The position numbers and the translations under genes are program-made. 5,650 nucleotides of DNA from a bacterium (GTDB taxonomy: Bacteria > Actinomycetota > Acidimicrobiia > Spongiisociales > UBA11373), in contig JABMPV010000429.1 in the NCBI GenBank assembly GCA_013202595.1, positions 1 to 5,650 on the forward strand. Direction: 5' to 3'. Positions 1-5,314 of this stretch are shown here, piece after piece (positions within the stretch are counted from its first letter, which is position 1; the number at the start of each line of letters is the position of its first letter). The notes beneath the pieces were generated by a model. It saw only the letters and a list, made by a program, of their open reading frames with translations, was not told the DNA's origin and ran no database searches.

Positions 1-11
1 ACATAGGCCAT
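1..11 (-). CDS. Possible start of the next gene (partial)
   Basis: On the minus strand the GT-C stop TAA is followed so as to read TAATG: an ATG begins on the last A of the stop (position 11) and continues Met-Ala-Tyr to the window edge. Such one-base overlaps are common in coupled operons, and the other junctions here are similarly tight. Only three codons are visible and no strong ribosome binding site is seen, so this is a suggestion only. Confidence 0.3.
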
Positions 12-925
12 TACCGTCGGCTTAGGGCATCCTCAACGTCGTTCAGGAACTGCTCGGCCCTGGCTTTCGCCGTGTGATACTTGAGGTAACGCTCCCAGGA
101 CAGCGAGGCCATTTCCATGTAGCGGTCTTCGGTGAGCGTTTTCACAAAGCATGCCGCATCCCGGGTGTCATCGTAGAAGTAGGCGTCCTCGCCATCCTGC
201 CATTCCTCTCGGATGATGATCGGCACGCGCTGCAGGACCGGGACGCATCCCTGGCCGGGGCCCTCGAACCGTCGGAGACACCCATACCCGAAGCCCCGCA
301 CATCCAGTGAACATCGGGACTGGCGAAGTAGCATCCGGTACGCCTCGTTGCCCAGGACCGATGCGCCCTGGACCAGCCGCACGTCCCCCTGTTGGCGAAA
401 CGCCTCCAGCAGGCGGCAGCGCGGGTAGTGGTCATTGCCGAACAGCCCGACAATGGGTCGACTTCGATTCGCCGTTGGCGAACCGGCCAATGCCTTTGGA
501 TACGAAAAGGGCATCGGCCTTATGAAATGGTCCTCCACATAGCACTCCCGCTTGACATAGAGCATGGGGCGCAACACATTGATTTCGGTCTGAAACAGAA
601 CATGAGCCTCGTCCATCCCGTCCAGAAAGATGGAGGGCATGCGGTCGTACCAATGGGACGGCACGAAACGCCAACTTCGATTGCTCACAACAAACATATC
701 GAACTCGCCATCAACGACACGGCGCGAAATGCCACGGCGGTCGGGTTCGGGCTGACCGTGAAGCAACCCGGTTAGGGCGGTATAGGTGCCGCGATCAGGT
801 GCCGCGTCCCACAGGAGGTCATAGCGGGGAAAGTCGATCGCATTCTCACCGAGAACCTCGCGCAGCCCGTAGAACAGCAGCTCTTCGGTATAGCCCTGCT
901 GGGGGGGGACAAACAGGATCTTCAC
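11..925 (-). CDS. Putative CgeB-like glycosyltransferase, paralog C (GT-C, 304 aa)
   Basis: Close paralog of GT-A. It opens with KILFVPPQQGYTEELLFYG (2-20) and keeps PRYD (33-36), PEPDR (59-63), SNRSW (81-85), FSYP (140-143), LDVRGFGYGCLRRFE (207-221) and the tail TEDRYMEMA (265-273) plus YHTAKARAEQFLNDVEDA (283-300). Two landmarks deviate: the DGED motif reads DGMD (102-105), and the segment after the conserved Glu reads GPGQGC, where the other copies have VVGHGC or VMASGC. Either change could alter specificity or activity. The GTG at 925 overlaps the GT-B stop (GTGA) and has GGAGG eight bases upstream. Codons 6-8 contain an uninterrupted run of eight C on the coding strand, a possible slippage site absent from the other copies. 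It probably transfers a sugar in the same pathway as GT-A and GT-B; the substrate is not known. Confidence 0.86.
   Translation of the reverse strand: MKILFVPPQQGYTEELLFYGLREVLGENAIDFPRYDLLWDAAPDRGTYTALTGLLHGQPEPDRRGISRRVVDGEFDMFVVSNRSWRFVPSHWYDRMPSIFLDGMDEAHVLFQTEINVLRPMLYVKRECYVEDHFIRPMPFSYPKALAGSPTANRSRPIVGLFGNDHYPRCRLLEAFRQQGDVRLVQGASVLGNEAYRMLLRQSRCSLDVRGFGYGCLRRFEGPGQGCVPVLQRVPIIIREEWQDGEDAYFYDDTRDAACFVKTLTEDRYMEMASLSWERYLKYHTAKARAEQFLNDVEDALSRR
103..137. repeat. Near-identical paralog repeat, copy in GT-C
   Basis: Matches 1023-1057 at 33 of 35 bases, with the first 22 (103-124 against 1023-1044) identical. It encodes the LTEDRYMEMAS segment of the C-terminal tail. The identity reflects duplication or conversion between adjacent genes; it does not look like a mobile element. 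Confidence 0.85.
901..908 (-). repeat. Eight-base C homopolymer inside GT-C
   Basis: The coding strand of GT-C carries eight C in a row across codons 6 to 8 (Val-Pro-Pro). At the same place GT-A uses GCG CCT CCC and GT-B has an interrupted run, so only this copy has the full tract. A one-base change would shift the frame near the N-terminus. Confidence 0.85.
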
Positions 926-1854
926 GAGGCAGACCTCCGGTCGATCGCGTCTTCGACTTCATTCAGGACCTGTTCGGCCCGGGCGCGCGTGGTATGGTAG
1001 GTGAGATATTTGTCGTAGCTTCGCGAGGCCATTTCCATGTAGCGATCCTCGGTGAGCTCATCCACGAATTGCACGGCATCCCCGACTTCCTCGAAGTAGA
1101 AGCATTCCGTCCCATGTTCCAGCGGGTGCCGCTCCACGACCCGCTGGGGCTGGCCGACCAGCACGCAGCCGGACGCCATCACCTCGGCGCGCCGCACAGA
1201 CCCACAGCCCACATCGCGGCAATCCAATCCGACTTGGCTGTCTGCCAGCCGTGCCCTATACGCATCGCGGCCAAGGGCGAGCTTGGGTGGGAAGACGGCC
1301 ACATCGGGGGCGTAGCTTGCAAACGCGGCAGCAAGGAGTGGTCGAGGAAACCAATCGCTGGAGAACAGCCCAGACACCCGATGGGTGCGGCCATGGCTCG
1401 GTGCATGCGACAGGCGGAACGGATAGGAATGGGTCAGGGGTCTCAGAAACGGCGTCGATAAGAAGGCGCCCCGCTTGAAGTACAGAAGGAGCGGAAGGCG
1501 CTCCACTTCGGTTCGGAAAAACTGGCCGGCGCGGTCCTCGCCATCAATGAACACCGTCGGGACGGCAGTGAAGAATCGTCGCGGTACCGCCTTCCAATTT
1601 CGGTTGTTGATGATCAGCAGATCGAATTCGCCTCCCAGGACGCGCGAACAAATATCGCTGCGATCGGGTTCCGGCAAATGGGACATGAAGCCGGCGAACG
1701 TGCCCCCGTAGTAGGGCACGGCACGGCCCGCGTTCCGGGCGATCTCGTATCGAGGGAAGTCCACCACATTCTCCGGCCCCAGCACATCCACTAGGCCGTC
1801 GAATAGCAGTTCGAGCGTGTAGCACTGCTGGGGCGGCACAAACAATACCTTCAT
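922..1854 (-). CDS. Putative CgeB-like glycosyltransferase, paralog B (GT-B copy, 310 aa)
   Basis: Paralog of GT-A and GT-C, and the most divergent of the three by eye. Shared landmarks are KVLFVPPQQ (2-10), DFPRYE (32-37), PEPDR (61-65), NNRNW (83-87), DGED (104-107), SYP (143-145), and a C-terminal RRAEVMASGCV (221-231), which most closely resembles the R-x-x-E-x-x-x-x-G donor-site segment of glycosyl transferases group 1. The tail has LTEDRYMEMA (267-276) and KYLTYHTTRARAEQVLNEVE (282-301). Where GT-A and GT-C have LDVRGFGYGCLRR, this copy has LDCRDVGCGSVRR, so its donor or acceptor may differ. The ATG at 1854 overlaps the MT3 stop in ATGA; a weak GAGG lies five bases upstream, so initiation probably relies on coupling to MT3. 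It is likely cytosolic, with no membrane segment seen. The function is inferred from fold-level resemblance and context. Confidence 0.85.
   Translation of the reverse strand: MKVLFVPPQQCYTLELLFDGLVDVLGPENVVDFPRYEIARNAGRAVPYYGGTFAGFMSHLPEPDRSDICSRVLGGEFDLLIINNRNWKAVPRRFFTAVPTVFIDGEDRAGQFFRTEVERLPLLLYFKRGAFLSTPFLRPLTHSYPFRLSHAPSHGRTHRVSGLFSSDWFPRPLLAAAFASYAPDVAVFPPKLALGRDAYRARLADSQVGLDCRDVGCGSVRRAEVMASGCVLVGQPQRVVERHPLEHGTECFYFEEVGDAVQFVDELTEDRYMEMASRSYDKYLTYHTTRARAEQVLNEVEDAIDRRSAS
934..938 (-). promoter_or_regulatory. Ribosome binding site of GT-C
   Basis: GGAGG on the minus strand lies eight bases before the GTG at 925, inside the end of GT-B. It supports the GTG start that also makes the GTGA overlap. 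Confidence 0.6.
1023..1057. repeat. Near-identical paralog repeat, copy in GT-B
   Basis: Partner of 103-137, offset by exactly 920 bases. The equivalent stretch in GT-A (around 2550-2585) is clearly related but less identical, although GT-A resembles GT-C more closely elsewhere. Confidence 0.85.
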
Positions 1855-2450
1855 TCGGGCCTCTTCTTTCGCCTCAGCATCAACAGGCCCGAATCGTAGT
1901 CCAGGTAGAGCGCATCCCAGTTGATCCCCGATTCCATGAGAAATTCGTCCGTCGCCTTCCGAACATCAGCCCGATCCGGGTTGTGCGTATCATGCACGCA
2001 GACATGCCCATTCGGTGCGAGCTGGGGGAGCCAAGTCTGGAGGTCGGCCACGACCTGCTTGTACTCATGGCCACCATCAATGAACAGGAAATCAATCGGC
2101 CCGTGAAGCCAGCGTCGGCCGACCTCTGCGCTGTCGCCGAACAGAAACGTCCATTGCGGACCGAACTTCATGGTAGCCAATCGGTTGCGGATGACGATCT
2201 CGCAGGCCGCATCGACATCCACGCCCCAGCAATGGCCGCTGTTCAGATACGCCACCTGCGCGAGCAAAGTGCTCATTGAGCCGTCCGCCACACCGATCTC
2301 CACCAGAGTTTTGGCGCCACTGTACCGGGCGATCCCATAGATGACGTGAAGGAATGGGCCTGCCGTGAAGGCGACCTGCATCCCGCTCACGCTCAGATGT
2401 TGATGCGGTAAAAGGTCCAGATCGTCACCGACGACTGCCTGTGCCTGCAT
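1851..2450 (-). CDS. Class I SAM-dependent methyltransferase, paralog 3 (MT3, 199 aa)
   Basis: Third methyltransferase of the cluster, embedded among the glycosyltransferase genes. VEIGVADG at 50-57 is the SAM loop, GVDVD is at 76-80, GDSAEVGRRW is at 105-114, FLFIDGGHEY is at 121-130, and CVHDT is at 151-155. The FIDGGHEY plus V-x-x-DLxxW plus P-x-x-HD series is the Methyltransf_24 signature and is also reminiscent of cephalosporin hydroxylase-like proteins. The N-terminal GDDLDLLPH (8-16) is shared with MT2. The ATG at 2450 follows GT-A by 14 bases and has a clear AAGGAG at seven-base spacing; its stop overlaps the GT-B start in ATGA. It probably methylates an intermediate of the same pathway as MT1 and MT2, and divergence in the C-terminal third (about 155-190) suggests a different acceptor. 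The substrate is unknown. Confidence 0.88.
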   Translation of the reverse strand: MQAQAVVGDDLDLLPHQHLSVSGMQVAFTAGPFLHVIYGIARYSGAKTLVEIGVADGSMSTLLAQVAYLNSGHCWGVDVDAACEIVIRNRLATMKFGPQWTFLFGDSAEVGRRWLHGPIDFLFIDGGHEYKQVVADLQTWLPQLAPNGHVCVHDTHNPDRADVRKATDEFLMESGINWDALYLDYDSGLLMLRRKKRPE

Positions 2451-2457
2451 GGGTTCT

Positions 2458-2463
2458 CTCCTT
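2458..2463 (-). promoter_or_regulatory. Strong ribosome binding site of MT3
   Basis: AAGGAG on the minus strand lies seven bases before the ATG at 2450. It fills the 14-base gap after GT-A and is the best Shine-Dalgarno match in the window. This may let MT3 be initiated independently of upstream translation. Confidence 0.7.
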
Positions 2464-2464
2464 G

Positions 2465-3382
2465 TCAGCTCGGCACATTCTCGACATCGTTCAAGAACTG
2501 CTCGGCTCGCGCCTTCGTTGTGTGATAGGCCAGGTACTTCTCCCAGGACCGCCCGGCCATGTCCATGTACTGGTCTTCAGTCATGTTGTCCACGAACACC
2601 ACGGCGTCCCGTATGTCCTCGAAGAAGAAGCACTCCGATCCATGCTCGAACTCGTGGGGCATCACGATGGGCAACCGCTGGGCACATAGGACGCACCCGT
2701 GGCCCACCACCTCGACCCGTCGCAGGCATCCGTAGCCGAACCCACGTACGTCCAGACCGACGCGCGACTGCGACATGAACATCCGATAGCCCTTGTGGCT
2801 CATGGCCTGGTGCCCGGCCACAATCGCCACGTTGGGCATGTGGTGCTCGAACGCCTCGATGACGCGATCACGCGGGTAGTGCGGCAAGGTGAAGATGGCA
2901 CCGACTGGGCGCGGCCGACCGAGGCTCGGCGGCGTGGCGTACAGCTCGGGATAGCTGAACGGATGCGGCCGGATGTAGCGATCGACCACGTAGGCTTCGC
3001 GCTTGAAGTACAGCTTTGCCTTGACGCCTTGCTCAGCTTCCGCCCGCAGCATCCGGTCCGCGTGGTCTTCGCCATCAACGAAGACCGCCGGCACGGCGTC
3101 GTAGTAGTGAAGAGGAAGCATGTGCCAGGACCGGTTGCTCACCACGATCAAGTCGAACTCGCCGCCCATCACGCGCTGTCGCATGTTCGACCTGTCGGGC
3201 TCCGGTGCACCGAACAGCATGCCGCACAAGGCACCAAATGAGCCGTCGCTGGGCGGGGCGGCGCGTAGCGTCTCGTAGCGCGGGTAATCGACGACGTTGT
3301 CATGGCCCAGCACTTCCACCAGGCCGTAGAACAGCATCTCCTCGGTGTAGCCTTGCTGGGGAGGCGCAAACAGGATCTTCAC
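2465..3382 (-). CDS. Putative CgeB-like glycosyltransferase, paralog A (GT-A, 305 aa)
   Basis: Probably a GT-B type glycosyltransferase of the loose CgeB / glycosyl transferases group 1 kind, expected to move a sugar from a nucleotide donor in the cytosol; donor and acceptor are unknown. The N-terminal strand VKILFAPPQQGYTEE starts a Rossmann-like half, followed by PRYE (34-37), PEPDR (60-64), SNRSW (82-86) and DGED (103-106). The C-terminal half holds LDVRGFGYGCLRRVE (210-224) then GHGCV (227-231), which matches the R-x-x-E...G-C/x-V donor-binding region of such enzymes. The tail contains TEDQYMDMA (268-276) and YHTTKARAEQFLNDVE (286-301), shared by all three paralogs. At about 300 residues it is short for GT-B. 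A longer frame opens at 3451, but the GTG at 3382 overlaps the MT2 stop (GTGA), matches both paralogs and follows AAAGAGGGGG. The fold is supported; enzymatic activity is inferred. Confidence 0.85.
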   Translation of the reverse strand: MKILFAPPQQGYTEEMLFYGLVEVLGHDNVVDYPRYETLRAAPPSDGSFGALCGMLFGAPEPDRSNMRQRVMGGEFDLIVVSNRSWHMLPLHYYDAVPAVFVDGEDHADRMLRAEAEQGVKAKLYFKREAYVVDRYIRPHPFSYPELYATPPSLGRPRPVGAIFTLPHYPRDRVIEAFEHHMPNVAIVAGHQAMSHKGYRMFMSQSRVGLDVRGFGYGCLRRVEVVGHGCVLCAQRLPIVMPHEFEHGSECFFFEDIRDAVVFVDNMTEDQYMDMAGRSWEKYLAYHTTKARAEQFLNDVENVPS

Positions 3383-3993
3383 TTGGCGGCCCCCTCTTTG
3401 TGACGCAGGATGGCCATGCCGTAGCCCCACGGCAACGTCAGGCACTCCCACTCGCCATTGGCATCGACCGCCATGAATGCGTCGACCACCTCGCCCACGC
3501 CGTAGCCTTCATCCGAGTAGTCGTGGCAGCACACGAACCCGCCCGGCGCCATGCACGGCATCCAGGCGGTCAGATCGTCCTTCACGTCCTTGACATCGTG
3601 CCCCGCATCGACAAACAGAAAGTTCACCGGCCCCCGGTCCCAATTCCGGCCCACCTCGGCGGTGTTACCCTGAATGAACGTCCAGTTGGCGTCCAGGCCC
3701 ATGCGTTGCAGCCGCGACAGTGCGTCGGCCTGGTGCGTGTGCAACAGGTCAACGCCGTAGGCCATGCCATCGTTCAAGGCCGCGGCTTGTGCAAAGATGG
3801 TCGCGGTCGACCCGATGCTTATGCCCAGCTCGACAATCACCTTCGCGCCACTGAATCGCGCCAGGCCGTACATGATCTGAACGAATGGGCCGCTGAGAAA
3901 TGCAGGTTCGCCTGGCCGGGGAGACCAGTGCGCGTGGCGCATTAGATCGAGGTCATCTCCGCAGATGCCCTGCCCGCTCACGTTGACCGTCAT
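3379..3993 (-). CDS. Class I SAM-dependent methyltransferase, paralog 2 (MT2, 204 aa)
   Basis: Same family as MT1 and MT3. VELGISIG at 54-61 is the SAM-binding glycine loop, GVD is at 80-82, FLFVDAGHD is at 125-133, and CCHD is at 155-158. GDDLD at 12-16 and SGPFVQIMYGLARFSGAK at 34-51 align with equivalent segments of MT3. The frame can be extended to 4191, but that part overlaps MT1, does not resemble the paralogs and is almost certainly not translated. The ATG at 3993 puts the shared GDD motif near the N-terminus as in MT1 and MT3. It has GGGAG eight bases upstream and lies five bases after the MT1 stop. The stop overlaps the GTG start of GT-A in a GTGA tetramer. The acceptor is unknown; O-methylation of a sugar is the likeliest guess from context. 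Confidence 0.88.
   Translation of the reverse strand: MTVNVSGQGICGDDLDLMRHAHWSPRPGEPAFLSGPFVQIMYGLARFSGAKVIVELGISIGSTATIFAQAAALNDGMAYGVDLLHTHQADALSRLQRMGLDANWTFIQGNTAEVGRNWDRGPVNFLFVDAGHDVKDVKDDLTAWMPCMAPGGFVCCHDYSDEGYGVGEVVDAFMAVDANGEWECLTLPWGYGMAILRHKEGAAK
3390..3399 (-). promoter_or_regulatory. Purine-rich ribosome binding site setting the GT-A start
   Basis: AAAGAGGGGG on the minus strand ends seven bases before the GTG at 3382 and lies within the end of MT2. With the GTGA stop-start overlap it favours a 305-residue product over the extension to 3451. Confidence 0.5.
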
Positions 3994-3998
3994 GCCGC

Positions 3999-4589
3999 TC
4001 ACTCCCGATGGGATTCTCCCAGCTTGGTCACGACCAACGCACCGTGTTCCCAGTACAGCGGGAGCACCAAACATTGCCACGTGTCGAATGGCGCCTTGCC
4101 CGTAGTTATTTCGCTGGCCACGCGCCCCGCGCCATCGCGGCTCACGATGTCGTGGATTGCCATGTAGCCGCCCACGCGCAGATGCGGCCACCAGGCCTCC
4201 ACATCGGCCCGGACGTGATCGTAGTCGTGGCCGGCATCAACGAACACGAAGTTCACCCGACCGCGCTTCCAAGTGCGCCCGACCTCGGCGCTATCACCCC
4301 GGATGTAGGTGAACCATCGGGAAAGCTGGAGCCGCTCGATGTGGGCCATGGCCTCCGTCTGGTACTCACCCACGTCCACGCCGTAGCACATGCCGCCGTT
4401 GTGCTTCATGGCCTTGGCAAGGAAGGCTGCCGTCTGGCCCTTCCAGACGCCCAGCTCGACCACTTCACGGGCACCCGTGAATCGCGTGAGGCAGTAAATG
4501 AACTGGTCGAACTGGCCCGCCATCATGCTTTCGGAGGTCAGAAGATTGACGTGATCGAAATCGTCGCCGCAGAGTTGAACCTGTTCCAT
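3999..4589 (-). CDS. Class I SAM-dependent methyltransferase, paralog 1 (MT1, 196 aa)
   Basis: Predicted cytosolic methyltransferase with a Rossmann fold, resembling the Methyltransf_24 family. Motif I is VELGVWKG at 44-51, the acidic end of the next strand is GVD at 70-72, the GDSAEVGR segment is at 98-105, FVFVDAGHDY is at 114-123, and the late strand ends in IHD at 145-147. The order and spacing match small SAM-binding O-methyltransferases often found in glycan and natural-product clusters. The substrate cannot be read from sequence; a sugar hydroxyl is plausible given three putative glycosyltransferases in the same operon. The N-terminus carries GDDFD at 8-12, shared with the two other methyltransferases here. 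The ATG at 4589 begins 25 bases after the Ser-rich gene, with a modest GGAG at 4600-4603 (10-base spacing). The length is normal for the minimal domain. Confidence 0.88.
   Translation of the reverse strand: MEQVQLCGDDFDHVNLLTSESMMAGQFDQFIYCLTRFTGAREVVELGVWKGQTAAFLAKAMKHNGGMCYGVDVGEYQTEAMAHIERLQLSRWFTYIRGDSAEVGRTWKRGRVNFVFVDAGHDYDHVRADVEAWWPHLRVGGYMAIHDIVSRDGAGRVASEITTGKAPFDTWQCLVLPLYWEHGALVVTKLGESHRE
4002..4006 (-). promoter_or_regulatory. Ribosome binding site setting the MT2 start
   Basis: GGGAG on the minus strand lies eight bases before the ATG at 3993, inside the last codons of MT1. It decides in favour of the 204-residue protein over the 270-residue extension that would begin at 4191. 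Confidence 0.6.
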
Positions 4590-4614
4590 GGGCGATCCGC
4601 TCCATTCGTCGCCA

Positions 4615-5313
4615 TCACGTGCCCGAGCTCGACGACGACCAGTATATGCTGCAACTGGTCAGCCAGGATTCGCTCACGCTCCCGGACCGCGAGTACGACC
4701 ACGAGATAATACTGTAACTGGAGTTGCTTGTCCAGCATGATTCTTTGCTGGTGCCGACCGTGGACGACGTACCAACCGGGACGTAGACCTCGTGGGATGT
4801 GCTCGTCGTGGTCTCCACGAGCACCCCGGAGGAGCTCGAAGAGTTCCCGATCAGGTAGACATCGACCGAGTTGGAATCCGAGAGGCCGTAGCTGAACGAG
4901 CCCGTCCAGCAGGTTGACGAATGGAACGTGCTACTGGCGATGGCGAGGCTGCTGCTGGAGGTCCAGCCGCCCGACCAGGCGGAGCCTGACCAGGAGGACG
5001 TGCCGTCGGTCGCCACCGACGAGGCCTGGCCGGTGGCGCTCCATGCCGAGGACTCGTGCCACAGGAGGGCGCTGGACGTGCCCGTCCAACTCGTCTCGAC
5101 GGCACTCAGCGCCGAGACCCCGATCTCGCGGGAGAACATCGAGGAGAACCAGTCCTTGTTGGAATCCACCGACCAACTGACCGAGTAGCTCGTGAACATC
5201 ACCGAGGACGACCACGGCGACTCGCTGGAGCTTCGGGAGTAGGACGTGGCGCTTGACGGCGAGCAGCTCACCGACCAGTAGGAGGAACTCGAATTTGAGC
5301 AACTGACGGCCAT
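4615..5313 (-). CDS. Serine/tryptophan-rich orphan protein (232 aa)
   Basis: No recognised domain. By hand count there are 85 Ser, about 22 Thr and 15 Trp in 232 residues, with few Lys/Arg (about 5) and about 13 Asp/Glu. Twelve of the 15 Trp are followed directly by Ser or Thr (for example WSS, WTG, WSG), which gives a loose repeated S-x-W-[ST] pattern; CWT occurs at 135-137 and 193-195. The other Cys are at 5, 17 and 221. A more hydrophobic, probably beta-rich patch spans about 150-181. No signal peptide or membrane helix is seen. The gene looks real: the ATG sits one base after the preceding stop, with GAGGAG just upstream, and the stop falls 25 bases before MT1. Serine is encoded by TCC, TCG, TCA, AGC and AGT, so the composition is held at protein level and is not a DNA repeat. 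It could be a surface or virion structural protein and an O-glycosylation target of the downstream enzymes; this is inference. Confidence 0.8.
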   Translation of the reverse strand: MAVSCSNSSSSYWSVSCSPSSATSYSRSSSESPWSSSVMFTSYSVSWSVDSNKDWFSSMFSREIGVSALSAVETSWTGTSSALLWHESSAWSATGQASSVATDGTSSWSGSAWSGGWTSSSSLAIASSTFHSSTCWTGSFSYGLSDSNSVDVYLIGNSSSSSGVLVETTTSTSHEVYVPVGTSSTVGTSKESCWTSNSSYSIISWSYSRSGSVSESWLTSCSIYWSSSSSGT

Positions 5314-5314
5314 A

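Noticed and set aside
799..1461. Plus-strand open frame (about 220 codons) over GT-B and the start of GT-C
   Set aside because: Antisense shadow of conserved coding sequence, explained by high-GC codon bias.
3383..3451. 23-residue N-terminal extension of GT-A
   Set aside because: It lies inside MT2 and is absent from both paralogs, which begin at the equivalent of the GTG at 3382.
3205..3945. Long plus-strand open frame (about 246 codons) over GT-A and MT2
   Set aside because: It crosses the junction of two well-supported genes on the other strand, has Arg/His/Pro-rich shadow composition, and no family motif.
3994..4191. 66-residue N-terminal extension of MT2
   Set aside because: It overlaps MT1, has no similarity to the other methyltransferases and lacks a sensible start. 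The ATG at 3993 has GGGAG upstream and matches the paralogs.
4590..4614. Promoter or terminator in the 25-base gap between the Ser-rich gene and MT1
   Set aside because: No hairpin with a T run and no -35/-10-like pair can be seen; it is too short and holds only a modest GGAG site, part of it extending to 4603.
4008..4709. Plus-strand open frame (about 233 codons) over MT1
   Set aside because: Antisense shadow of a methyltransferase with all expected motifs; its product has no recognisable feature.
4931..5302. Alternative minus-strand frame of 123 codons inside the Ser-rich gene
   Set aside because: Leu/Val/Arg-rich out-of-frame reading with no ribosome binding site and an end that fits no neighbour. 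The Ser-rich frame has a good site and tight junctions on both sides.
4615..5313. Ser-rich region as a simple DNA repeat or low-complexity artefact
   Set aside because: No tandem nucleotide unit is seen, five different Ser codons are mixed, and the frame is open for 232 codons with operon-like boundaries.
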